Assembly: GCA_934667175.1 (NCBI GenBank)
Contig: CAKULN010000034.1
Coordinates: forward strand, 1-30,254
DNA from: an uncultured Bacteroidales bacterium
Lineage (GTDB): Bacteria > Bacteroidota > Bacteroidia > Bacteroidales > UBA932
Length of the DNA stretch: 30,254 bases
Reading direction: 5' to 3'
Shown here: piece by piece, positions 14,927 through 22,807 of the stretch
Position numbering within the stretch: position 1 is the stretch's first letter
Layout: each line of letters starts with the position of its first letter
Program-made: the position numbers and the translations under genes
The notes under the pieces: generated by a model
Database searches by the model: none
The model's input: the letters and a program-made list of their open reading frames with translations, nothing else
What the model was told of the DNA's origin: nothing

Positions 14927-16579
14927 ATGAAATTATTGAATATGTTGGCGATGTCCGTCAGCCTGTCTTTCGGACTGCTGCTTACGACTGCATGTTCCGA
15001 GGACGAGGTCTCCACTTTCGGCGGCGTCTATGGCATTGTTTCGGATTCGGAGACCGGAGACGCGTTGAGGAATGCCGAGGTTGTACTCTCTCCCGGAAAC
15101 CTGTCGACTGTGACAGGGGTTGACGGCCACTATGAATTCAAGGATCTGGATGCCGGACAGGTCAAGATTCAGGTCTCTTCGTCCGGCTATGTGACAGACA
15201 GCCGTCAGGTGACTGTTGTTCCGGGATTGTCGGCCCAGTGCGATGTCTCGCTTAGGAAGGAGGTCAAGGAAGCCAGGTTGAAACTGTCGTCCACCTCGTT
15301 GGACTTTGGGTCTGAACAGTCGTCTTTGTCGTTTACCATCCAGAACACGGGAAATTCCGGTACTGTTAAGTGGCAGATAATGGATGCGCCGGATTGGATG
15401 ACGGTCTCTCCGTTGAAAGGGGAGACGGCTGTTGGAAAATCCAGCGCCGTCGTGGTCACTCTTAACAGGAATCTGATCAAAAAGGACGAGACGGCCACGA
15501 TCCGTGTCGTCACGGACGGGGAATCATTCCCGGTGGACATCATCGCCAAGGCCGGGACAAATTTCTCGTTCTCGATCACGCCGGAGAACATCTCCTTTGG
15601 AACCGATGCCACCATCCGTAAGATCTCTCTTTGCAACGAGACCTACAACGGCGCTCTGCAATGGAAGATCCAGGACTATTCTTCGATAAAATGGATCGCT
15701 TCGGTACATCCTTCCAGCGGTTCGCTGAGCAAGGGTGAAGCCGCCGAGGTGACGGTGACAATCGACCGGAGCGGCATCACTCAGAAGACTTCGGCGACGA
15801 TTTACGTCCAGGCCGGTTCTAAAGTTATCCCTGTGATCGTGACGTGCGACTACAGCGAGAAACCAAAGGCCTATGCGGAGGCTTCCCCTTCGGGCCAGAT
15901 TGATTTCGGCAAGGAGAAGACCTCGGCGACGGTGACCCTTAAGGCTCATTATGGCTCGTTTGCCTACACCGCGGAACTGGACGGCAACCCGTCTTGGGTT
16001 TCGTTGGACAAGGCTTCCGGGACGTTGGAGGATTACGAGACTTCCGGCAAGACCGAGACACTGACCTTGTCTGTCGACAGGACCAGGATGTCGTCGTCAG
16101 AGGCTGAAAGCACGTTGATTGTCAGGGCTGGGGATGATGTCCTGCGTGTGGCGCTGAAGGCAAGCCGTGAGCAGATTGAGGATTATTCTTCGGCCACGGT
16201 TATTACCTGTGACAGTCGGATTGACGTCAAGATACTCAGTTGCAAATGGTCGGGGACATCGGTGGTGTTCAATTACTCGTTGACGAACACGGGATTGGGA
16301 GATTTAAGGGATTTCTCAATCGGATCAAAAAACTATTCAACGATATTTGATGATAAGGGAAACGAATATACATCGTGGACGATAACTTTTCGAGACGATG
16401 ATGATGGGTACTATGTCAGATTCCCTGAGGGTCCAGAATGCAAAGGATCGATTACAATAAAGAATGTCCCGAATGATGTGAAAACGCTTACGTATTTGTT
16501 AAGTGCATATTGTGCGAATGCTGGAGCAACGTTTGCCGGAGACAGAATCTCATTCAAGAATGTTCCGATATTCAAATAA
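14927..16579 (+). CDS. Lipoprotein: regulatory-like domain, BACON-type repeats, C-terminal paralogous domain
   Basis: A 550-aa lipoprotein with signal peptide ending LLLTTAC (Cys23). Residues about 33-105 are a carboxypeptidase-regulatory-like beta-sandwich (VYGIVSDSETGDALRNAEVV ... GVDGHYEFKDLDAG). Three Ig-like, BACON-type modules follow at about 115-205, 205-300 and 310-410; the first reads LDFGSEQSSLSFTIQNTG with PDWMTVSPLKG. The last ~130 residues are a beta-rich domain nearly identical to the end of the lipoprotein gene at 18058. Such lipoproteins usually display binding domains at the cell surface or in the periplasm. I chose the ATG at 14927 over a TTG at 14921. Confidence 0.85.
   Translation: MKLLNMLAMSVSLSFGLLLTTACSEDEVSTFGGVYGIVSDSETGDALRNAEVVLSPGNLSTVTGVDGHYEFKDLDAGQVKIQVSSSGYVTDSRQVTVVPGLSAQCDVSLRKEVKEARLKLSSTSLDFGSEQSSLSFTIQNTGNSGTVKWQIMDAPDWMTVSPLKGETAVGKSSAVVVTLNRNLIKKDETATIRVVTDGESFPVDIIAKAGTNFSFSITPENISFGTDATIRKISLCNETYNGALQWKIQDYSSIKWIASVHPSSGSLSKGEAAEVTVTIDRSGITQKTSATIYVQAGSKVIPVIVTCDYSEKPKAYAEASPSGQIDFGKEKTSATVTLKAHYGSFAYTAELDGNPSWVSLDKASGTLEDYETSGKTETLTLSVDRTRMSSSEAESTLIVRAGDDVLRVALKASREQIEDYSSATVITCDSRIDVKILSCKWSGTSVVFNYSLTNTGLGDLRDFSIGSKNYSTIFDDKGNEYTSWTITFRDDDDGYYVRFPEGPECKGSITIKNVPNDVKTLTYLLSAYCANAGATFAGDRISFKNVPIFK
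16181..16579 (+). repeat. Paralogous 3' block, copy A
   Basis: The C-terminal domain of this lipoprotein gene is repeated at 18721-19122. By eye about 88% of ~127 residues are identical, and 65 consecutive bases are identical (16301-16365 equals 18844-18908). The identical core uses AT-rich codons (TTA, TCA, AAA) unlike the flanking GC-rich text. Copy B has one extra Gly codon (LTNTGG versus LTNTG). Recent duplication or gene conversion is likely. Confidence 0.9.
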
Positions 16580-16584
16580 TATTC

Positions 16585-18048
16585 ATGGATAAGAAACTGA
16601 TTATTCCGATTCTCCTGTTGTTTTTGTCGGTTGGGCTCCCTGCCCAGTCGTTTGGCGAGTACCGCAAACGTATGATGAGGGATTTCAATGACTACAAGGA
16701 ACAGAAGCAGGACAAGTTCAAGGAGTACCGGGACAAGGTGAATGCCGCCTTGGCTGACTACATCGCCAAGCCATGGGAGAGGCACACCATAAATCCTGCG
16801 ATTCCCGCTCCGACTTTGCCTGAGCCTCCGGAGCCGGATGTGAAGGATCCGGATTCAGGTGTCTCGGATGACCTGATCCCTTTTGACGGGATAATCGATG
16901 AGTTGGAGGAGCGGCTCAGACCTGAGCCGTTCGCACCCATTGAAGTGCCCGAAGAGGAAAGGACTCCGTCGTTCTCCTTTGACTTCTATGGGAATGAGTG
17001 CGGCGTCCCGTTGGGCAAGGACCTCGCTTTTACGCTCCGTGGAATTGACGGGAGAAGCGTCTCGGCGGCCTGGAAAACCCTGTCTTCCGGGAAATATTTG
17101 CCGGTCGTGTACGAATCCCTGCAATGGCGCGACAGGATGAATCTGTGCGATTGGGGCTACATCCGCTTTCTGGACGAGATGACGAAGGCGTTTTTCCCTG
17201 AGAGCATGCGCAATGAGGCAAAACTGCTTCAGGTCTACATCCTGACACAATGTGGGTACATGGTACGTCTGGCCAGTGTGGATGATTCGCTTGTCCTGCT
17301 TCTGCCTTTCAGGAATGTCCTGTATGACTACACTTACCTAAACATTCATGGATGTAAGTATTACGTGATGGACAAGGCCGCCGCAGGCAAGTCCCTCCTT
17401 CTGACGGATTTCTCCACTCCGAAGGAGAGGATGTTCTCGTTGAGGATCACGGGGGCGATGAATCTGGCGTATAAACCGGAGAAACCTCGGGTCTACACCT
17501 CGAAGGGGTACCCGGGATTGTCTTTTCCGGTTTCGGTCAATGAGAACCTGATCAATTTCTACAACGACTACCCGCTCAGCGGCGAGTGGGGAATCTATTC
17601 AGAGGCGTCGTTGAGCGAAGAGGTGAAAGGTCAGCTGTACCCTGCCTTGCGGGACAAGATAGGAGGAAAGGATTTGCTGACAGCGGCCAACATGCTGCTG
17701 AACTTTGTGCAGACGGCGTTCGAGTACAAGACCGACGCGGCTCAGTTCGGCATGGAGAGGGCGCTGTTCGGCGATGAGACTTTCTTCTACCCTTACAGTG
17801 ACTGTGAGGACAGGGCGATTTTGTATTCAATCCTTGTCCGTGAATTGTTGGGACTGGATGTGGTGCTGTTGCATTATCCGCTTCATCTTGCGACCGCTGT
17901 CCGCTTCGGACAGGATCTGCCGGGGGATCACATCTCCATTGATGGGGTCAAGTACACAGTCTGTGATCCGACCTACATCGGGGCATCGGTCGGGAGCGCG
18001 ATGCCTGAGTACAAGAAGGTTCACGCGCAGGTGGTTAAAATTAATTAA
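16585..18048 (+). CDS. Secreted transglutaminase-like protein
   Basis: A 487-aa secreted protein with signal peptide MDKKLIIPILLLFLSVGLPAQ. Residues about 22-60 are a charged helix (EYRKRMMRDFNDYKEQKQDK), and about 70-125 a Pro/Glu-rich linker. The C-terminal third has a transglutaminase/cysteine-protease-like core with a plausible triad: Cys407 (YSDCEDRAILYSILV), His434 (LHLATAVRF) and Asp461 (VCDPTYIGA). Such enzymes crosslink, deamidate or cleave peptide bonds; the substrate is unknown. The ATG at 16585 is chosen since it starts the signal peptide 5 nt after the previous stop. It lies between two paralogous lipoproteins, which are candidate substrates or partners. Confidence 0.85.
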   Translation: MDKKLIIPILLLFLSVGLPAQSFGEYRKRMMRDFNDYKEQKQDKFKEYRDKVNAALADYIAKPWERHTINPAIPAPTLPEPPEPDVKDPDSGVSDDLIPFDGIIDELEERLRPEPFAPIEVPEEERTPSFSFDFYGNECGVPLGKDLAFTLRGIDGRSVSAAWKTLSSGKYLPVVYESLQWRDRMNLCDWGYIRFLDEMTKAFFPESMRNEAKLLQVYILTQCGYMVRLASVDDSLVLLLPFRNVLYDYTYLNIHGCKYYVMDKAAAGKSLLLTDFSTPKERMFSLRITGAMNLAYKPEKPRVYTSKGYPGLSFPVSVNENLINFYNDYPLSGEWGIYSEASLSEEVKGQLYPALRDKIGGKDLLTAANMLLNFVQTAFEYKTDAAQFGMERALFGDETFFYPYSDCEDRAILYSILVRELLGLDVVLLHYPLHLATAVRFGQDLPGDHISIDGVKYTVCDPTYIGASVGSAMPEYKKVHAQVVKIN

Positions 18049-18057
18049 AGATAAACT

Positions 18058-19122
18058 ATGGTGAGAAAAGTATTGATTTGCCTTTTGGGCGTTGTCTCTT
18101 TGGCCGGATGTCTGGAACCGACCGCAACCGACGAAAATGGGACCGTGACAGATGATTCCGGGGTGATCTGTGGTTTTGTGTACAACATCGAGACAGATGC
18201 TGAGATAAAAGGAGCCACGGTGACGCTTTCCCCCGGGGATATCACCTGCAAGACCGGATCCAACGGCTATTTTGAGTTTGAGGATCTCAGCTCCGGGACG
18301 TACAAGGTCACCGCTACGGCGGACGGGTACGACGGGATTTACCGCCAGCTGACAATAAAGTCAGGGCGAGAGTACGTGTGCGATTTCCCGTTGAGGGCGA
18401 TCTTCAACGCCAGCGCTGAGGTCAGCCCGTCGGAAGGCTTGGATTTCGGGCGTGGCAAGAACACTCTGGCAGTGACGTTGAAGGCGCGTGGCGGCACATT
18501 GGCTTATCATGCGGAACTGGAGGGGAATCCGGCATGGGTGTCATTGGAGAAGAATGACGGCACCATTCCGGATTATGAAAAGACGAGTGAGGTGGAGTAT
18601 CTGAAACTGACGGTGGACAGGGACGCCATGAAGGCTGACGAGGCCACCTGTAACCTTGTCATAATGGCCGGTAGAAAGGAACATAAGATAAAGGTTACCG
18701 CAAGGCAGAATGCGGTGAATGATTATTCGTCTGCGACGGTGATTACCTGTGACAGCCGCATTGATGCCAAAATTATAAGTTGTACCAGAACCGGGACATC
18801 GGTGGTTTTCAATTATTCGTTGACGAACACTGGCGGATTGGGCGATTTAAGGGATTTCTCAATCGGATCAAAAAACTATTCAACGATATTTGATGATAAG
18901 GGAAACGAGTATACGTCGTGGACGATAACTTTCCGAGACTATGATGATGGGTATTATGTCAGATTCCCAGAGGGTCCCGAATGCAAAGGAACGATTACAA
19001 TAAAGAATGTCCCTTCTAATGTGAAAACAATTACGTATTTGTTAAGTGCATATTGTGCGAATGCAGGTGCAAAATTTTCCGGAGACCGTATTTCATTCAA
19101 GAACGTCCCCGTCTATGATTAA
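18058..19122 (+). CDS. Lipoprotein paralogous to the gene at 14927
   Basis: A 354-aa lipoprotein with a short signal peptide ending SLAGC (Cys18). It has one regulatory-like beta-sandwich (about 35-115: GFVYNIETDAEIKGATVTLS ... GYFEFEDLSSG), one BACON/Ig-like module (about 118-220: LEGNPAWVSLEKNDGTIPD) and the same C-terminal ~130-residue domain as the earlier lipoprotein. It thus lacks the two middle modules of that protein and is a shortened paralogue. It starts 9 nt after the transglutaminase-like gene and ends 22 nt before the CHASE2 gene, so it is an internal operon gene. Periplasmic or surface anchoring by lipid is expected. Confidence 0.85.
   Translation: MVRKVLICLLGVVSLAGCLEPTATDENGTVTDDSGVICGFVYNIETDAEIKGATVTLSPGDITCKTGSNGYFEFEDLSSGTYKVTATADGYDGIYRQLTIKSGREYVCDFPLRAIFNASAEVSPSEGLDFGRGKNTLAVTLKARGGTLAYHAELEGNPAWVSLEKNDGTIPDYEKTSEVEYLKLTVDRDAMKADEATCNLVIMAGRKEHKIKVTARQNAVNDYSSATVITCDSRIDAKIISCTRTGTSVVFNYSLTNTGGLGDLRDFSIGSKNYSTIFDDKGNEYTSWTITFRDYDDGYYVRFPEGPECKGTITIKNVPSNVKTITYLLSAYCANAGAKFSGDRISFKNVPVYD
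18721..19122 (+). repeat. Paralogous 3' block, copy B
   Basis: Second copy of the block at 16181-16579, direct orientation, 2.5 kb apart, separated by the transglutaminase-like gene. The near-identical stretch extends to the end of both genes but not beyond the stop codons. Confidence 0.9.
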
Positions 19123-19144
19123 CTCATAGCGAAGAATCCCGACT

Positions 19145-20320
19145 ATGCGTCTGACAAGGCTCACCCGTTCAATATCCGGCAGACTCAAACACTTGAGTCT
19201 GCCGCTTAATGCCCTTGCCATCACGGCCTTGGCGTTCGCCCTGTCATATTTCATAAAATACGATCTGGGTTCCATCTCCGCCTTCGCCCCGATGGAAAAA
19301 GCCACAGACTTCGATCTCACCGATGTCTACAACACGGTGGCCGACAGGCGGGCCGGCAGGACATTGAGCGATGACATCGTCATAGTCAGCATTGACAGCT
19401 GTTCCCGGGAAGGCATAATGGAGGTGGTAGACTATTTGGATTACTTGAATCCGGCCGCCATCGGCCTTGACGTGTTCTTCAACTATCCTGCGGAGGGTGA
19501 CGCCGACCTGATCGAGTCGCTGACACAGTGCGACAACATCGTTTTCCCTGTCGGACTGAGGTGGAACGGGGACGAGACCGACATTTTCGGCTCGTATTTT
19601 TATGATGAAGTTCCGATCGGGCATAGGGGAGTTGTCAACCTTGCGGTCAATTCGCATCTTAGTGTTGTCCGGGATTTTCAGCCGGAGTACATAGTCGGTA
19701 AGGACACGTTGAGGAGTCTCAGCGCGGAACTGGCCAAGGTGGCGGATCCGATGGCCTATGAGAGACTGAAGGCGAGGGGAGGCAAGGCGGAGGTGATCAA
19801 TTATCCGTCCTGGGAATTTGAGATAATTCCCGCCGGGGATTTGACAGGCGGGGGAACCTCTTTTGACGAGGTCAGGCAAATCATTGATGGCAAGGTGGTT
19901 CTGATTGGAAGCATATTCGATCCGTCGGATTTTCATCTGACTCCCATTGACGAAAGGATGCCGGGGCTGCTGATCCATGCAAGGGCTCTCCAGACGATTC
20001 TGGATTCGTGCTATGTCGATGAGACCTCCGATTTTCTGAGCTGGTTGATGGCGGCGCTGCTGTCTTTCTCATTCATTCTTCTTGTCTTGGTGATAAAGGA
20101 ATATATTCCCTTCGAGGGACTGGTGGTCCGTGTTGCCCAGTTTCTTCTCATCTATTTGTTCTTGGTCGTGGGGTGCAATGTCTTCGCGCGTCACGGCGGT
20201 TATCTGAATTTCGGTCCGACGCTGCTGATGATCGGCCTTGGGATGTTGGCCAAGGACATCTGGCTTGGCCTGGTTGATTTTGTAAAAGATGTTTTGAGAC
20301 GAAAAAATAGTAAAGTATGA
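19145..20320 (+). CDS. CHASE2 domain membrane protein without output domain
   Basis: A 391-aa protein with an N-terminal TM helix (about 20-38), a large extracytoplasmic CHASE2 domain (about 45-285) and three C-terminal TM helices (about 298-375). CHASE2 signs are DDIVIVSIDSCSREGIMEVV, NPAAIGLDVFFNYPAEGDAD, IDGKVVLIGSIFDPSDFHLT and MPGLLIHARALQTIL. CHASE2 is an extracellular sensor usually fused to a histidine kinase, Ser/Thr kinase or adenylate cyclase. Here only ~15 basic residues follow the last helix (VDFVKDVLRRKNSKV), so no output domain is attached. Its stop overlaps the next start (ATGA), so the next gene is a likely partner. Confidence 0.9.
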   Translation: MRLTRLTRSISGRLKHLSLPLNALAITALAFALSYFIKYDLGSISAFAPMEKATDFDLTDVYNTVADRRAGRTLSDDIVIVSIDSCSREGIMEVVDYLDYLNPAAIGLDVFFNYPAEGDADLIESLTQCDNIVFPVGLRWNGDETDIFGSYFYDEVPIGHRGVVNLAVNSHLSVVRDFQPEYIVGKDTLRSLSAELAKVADPMAYERLKARGGKAEVINYPSWEFEIIPAGDLTGGGTSFDEVRQIIDGKVVLIGSIFDPSDFHLTPIDERMPGLLIHARALQTILDSCYVDETSDFLSWLMAALLSFSFILLVLVIKEYIPFEGLVVRVAQFLLIYLFLVVGCNVFARHGGYLNFGPTLLMIGLGMLAKDIWLGLVDFVKDVLRRKNSKV

Positions 20321-21192
20321 AGTTGACGTGTTTTATCATTTCAGTCCTGAGCTTGATGCTGGCCTTGCAGCCAACCGCGCCAAAGGGACGTTATGCGATC
20401 TTCAAATTCTCCGGCGATGTCACAGTCCGTAAGGACGGAGCCGGCGGATGGTCAGATGCGGCCAAACGTATGAGTGTGGATCTGAAGGATTTGTGCCGCA
20501 TCTCCAAAGGCGGTTCCGTGTCGATTCTTGACAAGGAGACAAACCGGGTGTTTTCGGTTGATGAAGAGGGTATTCTTGAAGTGAAGACCCTGATAGAAAA
20601 GGCCGAAGCCGCCTCAAGAAGAGTCACTGCAAGGCTTAACGAAGCTTTGGCCAGCGATCTGGCGATGGAGCGGAGAGCTGTGCCGACATATTCGATATTG
20701 GGTGCGACAACCCATGCCGGAGGGGACGGTGCCTCCTCGGGTGAAGAGATCCCGACGCTGACAGACACTGTGTGCTATGCCTTGAGGCAATATGTCGACA
20801 GTCTGTTCGCGGGACTAGCCATCCATTCCTCCGACAGGATGACTGTCGAGAAGGAGCGTGTGGACGAGGGGGAATTCTGTTTTGTGATTTCAAACAGAAC
20901 GAACAGTCTGTACTATTTCAACATATTGAGACTCAATCATAAGGCAAAGAGCGTTTCGTTCTGCATCACGCCGTTGGAGGCGTCCGCCGAGATATTCATT
21001 CCTGATTCGATGTACCTCAAGCTTCCTCAGTACCCTTTTGCGGAAGACTCGGAGGATGAATATTCCTACCTTTTCTTCGCCACCGACGAGCAGGTCGACT
21101 TTAGCGCCCTGAGCGAGATGATAAAGGAAAAGAGGCCGGCCAAGACCATGCCTCAGTGCCAAAAGGTTCTGGAAGTCGTGAGCATCTTATAG
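20317..21192 (+). CDS. Secreted FecR-like / DUF4384-like partner of the CHASE2 protein
   Basis: A 291-aa secreted protein with signal peptide MKLTCFIISVLSLMLALQPT. Residues about 25-90 look FecR-like: FKFSGDVTVRKDG, then DLKDLCRISKGGSVSILDKE and a final strand, as in beta-helical FecR domains. A helical stretch (about 92-120) follows. The C-terminal half contains FCFVISNRTNSLYYFNILRL and FLFFATDEQ-like strands (actually SYLFFATDEQVDF), reminiscent of the DUF4384 domain found near caspase-like and CHASE2 proteins. It overlaps the CHASE2 gene by 4 nt, indicating coupled translation and probable periplasmic complex formation. It ends the second operon, 40 nt before a bidirectional terminator. 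Confidence 0.72.
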   Translation: MKLTCFIISVLSLMLALQPTAPKGRYAIFKFSGDVTVRKDGAGGWSDAAKRMSVDLKDLCRISKGGSVSILDKETNRVFSVDEEGILEVKTLIEKAEAASRRVTARLNEALASDLAMERRAVPTYSILGATTHAGGDGASSGEEIPTLTDTVCYALRQYVDSLFAGLAIHSSDRMTVEKERVDEGEFCFVISNRTNSLYYFNILRLNHKAKSVSFCITPLEASAEIFIPDSMYLKLPQYPFAEDSEDEYSYLFFATDEQVDFSALSEMIKEKRPAKTMPQCQKVLEVVSIL

Positions 21193-21228
21193 CTCGCCCA
21201 GACGATCTCAGAAAGCGAACCCGACTCC

Positions 21229-21262
21229 GACAAAAAGCCCACATCGCTGCGGACTTTTTGTC
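21229..21262. terminator. Bidirectional terminator, copy 1 of a duplicated 28-bp unit
   Basis: The unit at 21232-21259 folds as a stem AAAAAG...CTTTTT with inner CC/GG and CA/TG pairs and a 4-nt loop. Two mismatches on the plus strand become G-U wobbles on the minus strand. Here GAC/GTC extend the stem. It lies between the convergent FecR-like gene and the minus-strand DUF4143 gene and can serve both. Confidence 0.8.
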
Positions 21263-21316
21263 AGTTTCATACTTGCTGTATTTCAGAACAGGCTGTCATT
21301 AGTTCTATGGACCTTA

Positions 21317-22669
21317 TTACGAAATGCCACTCAGATCAAGTTTATAGACAAGTTCGTCATTATGGCGATTGTTTTTAAGAAACATCAGCATATAAACAGG
21401 CAGATATGTGATTGAGCCACGCACAGCAATGTTGTCGTCGCAGAAAACCAGGCCGCTCTCAATTCCATAATTAGGAACTTTCAGCACGTTGTCCATCGCG
21501 CTATGTCTGATGTAGTCTTTGCCGGACTTGATCTCTATCGGAAGGACTTTCTCCTTGTATGTTATGACAAAATCAACCTCTCCAAACTTCTTGTTGTTGT
21601 AATATGCCAAAGAGAAACCGTGTGCGGTCAATTCCTGCGCGGCGGCGTTTTCGAATATTCCACCGTAGTTGACATTCCCCTCACCGCGAAGAAGTTTCAG
21701 CTGCAGTCCGTCTGAATATTGGCAGGCGAGAAGCCCGACATCGTTCAGAAACAACTTGAACAGGTTCCTCTGCTCCGCAAGTTTGAGTGGGTATTTGGGC
21801 TCCTCCACATTGTATGTCGGCAATGCGACACCTGCGTTTTTCAGCCATAGGAAACTGTTGTGATAGCGGCTGGACTTGAAATTCTCATTAAGTTTCTTGA
21901 GAATAAACCGTTTGTTCTTTGCGTTGAGCTCGGAAGGAATCAGATCGAATATGTCGTTTATGTACAGTTTGTCCTCCGGATCATATTTGGCGATATCTTT
22001 CTTATAGAGTTTGATGATTGCCTTCTGCTCGTCTTCAACTAATCTGAGATTATTGGTCTCCAGGTATTTGGCTACAGCTGCAGGCATTCCGCCCACAACC
22101 AGATAGAGCCTGAACACCTTCATCATACTTTCGTGTACAACCCTGTCCACGGGCGTCCTCTCATTAAAATTATCAGCGATCGCTTCGATGACATTCGGTG
22201 CGACTCCGACCGCCAGGGCGAACTCCTCGAAATCCATAGGATACATATCGAATATGTCCAAATAGCCTACAGGCTCACTTCGCAGGTCTTTTAATTCCAC
22301 CCCAAGCAGCGACCCACTCAATGCGTATCGGTAACTGCCTTCGTCCACGAGGAATTTCACAAAGGTGACTATTTCCGGATATTCCTGGACCTCGTCAAAA
22401 AAGATGAGAGTCTTGCCGGGAATCATCCTTGACCTGGTCATCGCCGAGATTCTGAGAATCATCTCCTTGGCATCGGAAGCCCCGTCAAGGAATCCGATGG
22501 CTCCCTTGTTCTCGACAAAGTTGATCTCCACGACACTCTCGAAGAACTCTGCACCGAATTTTCGGAAAGCATAAGTTTTCCCGACCTGCCGGGCTCCCGT
22601 AAGCAGCAACGCTTTATCGTGATTCTTGTAGAAATCCACTATCTCGTTGTAAATCTTTCTTTTGATCAT
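21317..22669 (-). CDS. AAA_14 / DUF4143 ATP-binding protein (first)
   Basis: A 450-aa protein of the archaeal-type ATPase group common in Bacteroidetes. Walker A GARQVGKT is at 25-32 and Walker B LIFFDEVQ at 88-95. The C-terminal DUF4143 part carries a PD-(D/E)xK-like nuclease signature: Asp366 (GEVDFVI), then Glu379 and Lys381 (PIEIKSG). Cellular role is not established; toxin-antitoxin-like or mobile accessory roles have been suggested for the wider family. I chose the ATG at 22669 because a TATTTTTG promoter box lies just upstream (22692-22699), between it and an alternative ATG at 22702. It is followed by a terminator and preceded by 33-bp-spaced repeats. Confidence 0.88.
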   Translation of the reverse strand: MIKRKIYNEIVDFYKNHDKALLLTGARQVGKTYAFRKFGAEFFESVVEINFVENKGAIGFLDGASDAKEMILRISAMTRSRMIPGKTLIFFDEVQEYPEIVTFVKFLVDEGSYRYALSGSLLGVELKDLRSEPVGYLDIFDMYPMDFEEFALAVGVAPNVIEAIADNFNERTPVDRVVHESMMKVFRLYLVVGGMPAAVAKYLETNNLRLVEDEQKAIIKLYKKDIAKYDPEDKLYINDIFDLIPSELNAKNKRFILKKLNENFKSSRYHNSFLWLKNAGVALPTYNVEEPKYPLKLAEQRNLFKLFLNDVGLLACQYSDGLQLKLLRGEGNVNYGGIFENAAAQELTAHGFSLAYYNNKKFGEVDFVITYKEKVLPIEIKSGKDYIRHSAMDNVLKVPNYGIESGLVFCDDNIAVRGSITYLPVYMLMFLKNNRHNDELVYKLDLSGIS

Positions 22670-22746
22670 AGATTTGTCCGTTTTTCCAAAGCAAAAATAC
22701 ATAGATTTGTCCGTTTTTCCAAGGTGATTCTATAGGTTTTTGTCCG
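22667..22746 (-). promoter_or_regulatory. Promoter with 23-bp direct repeats at 33-bp period
   Basis: A 23-bp sequence is repeated exactly at 22667-22689 and 22700-22722 (33-bp shift). A third, degraded copy keeps TTTGTCCG in phase at 22739-22746. On the minus strand the -7 box TATTTTTG (complement of 22692-22699) sits between the first two copies, and the start codon lies in the downstream copy. The layout suggests operator sites for autorepression. Confidence 0.7.
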
Positions 22747-22807
22747 ATTATTCGGGTCAGATTCACTGAGTAAAATGAAGTTGATATTCAGCATAATAGC
22801 TGTCGGA

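Noticed and set aside
22667..22746. CRISPR-like array suggested by 23-bp repeats
   Set aside because: Only two full copies with a 10-bp spacer holding the promoter box; no cas genes.
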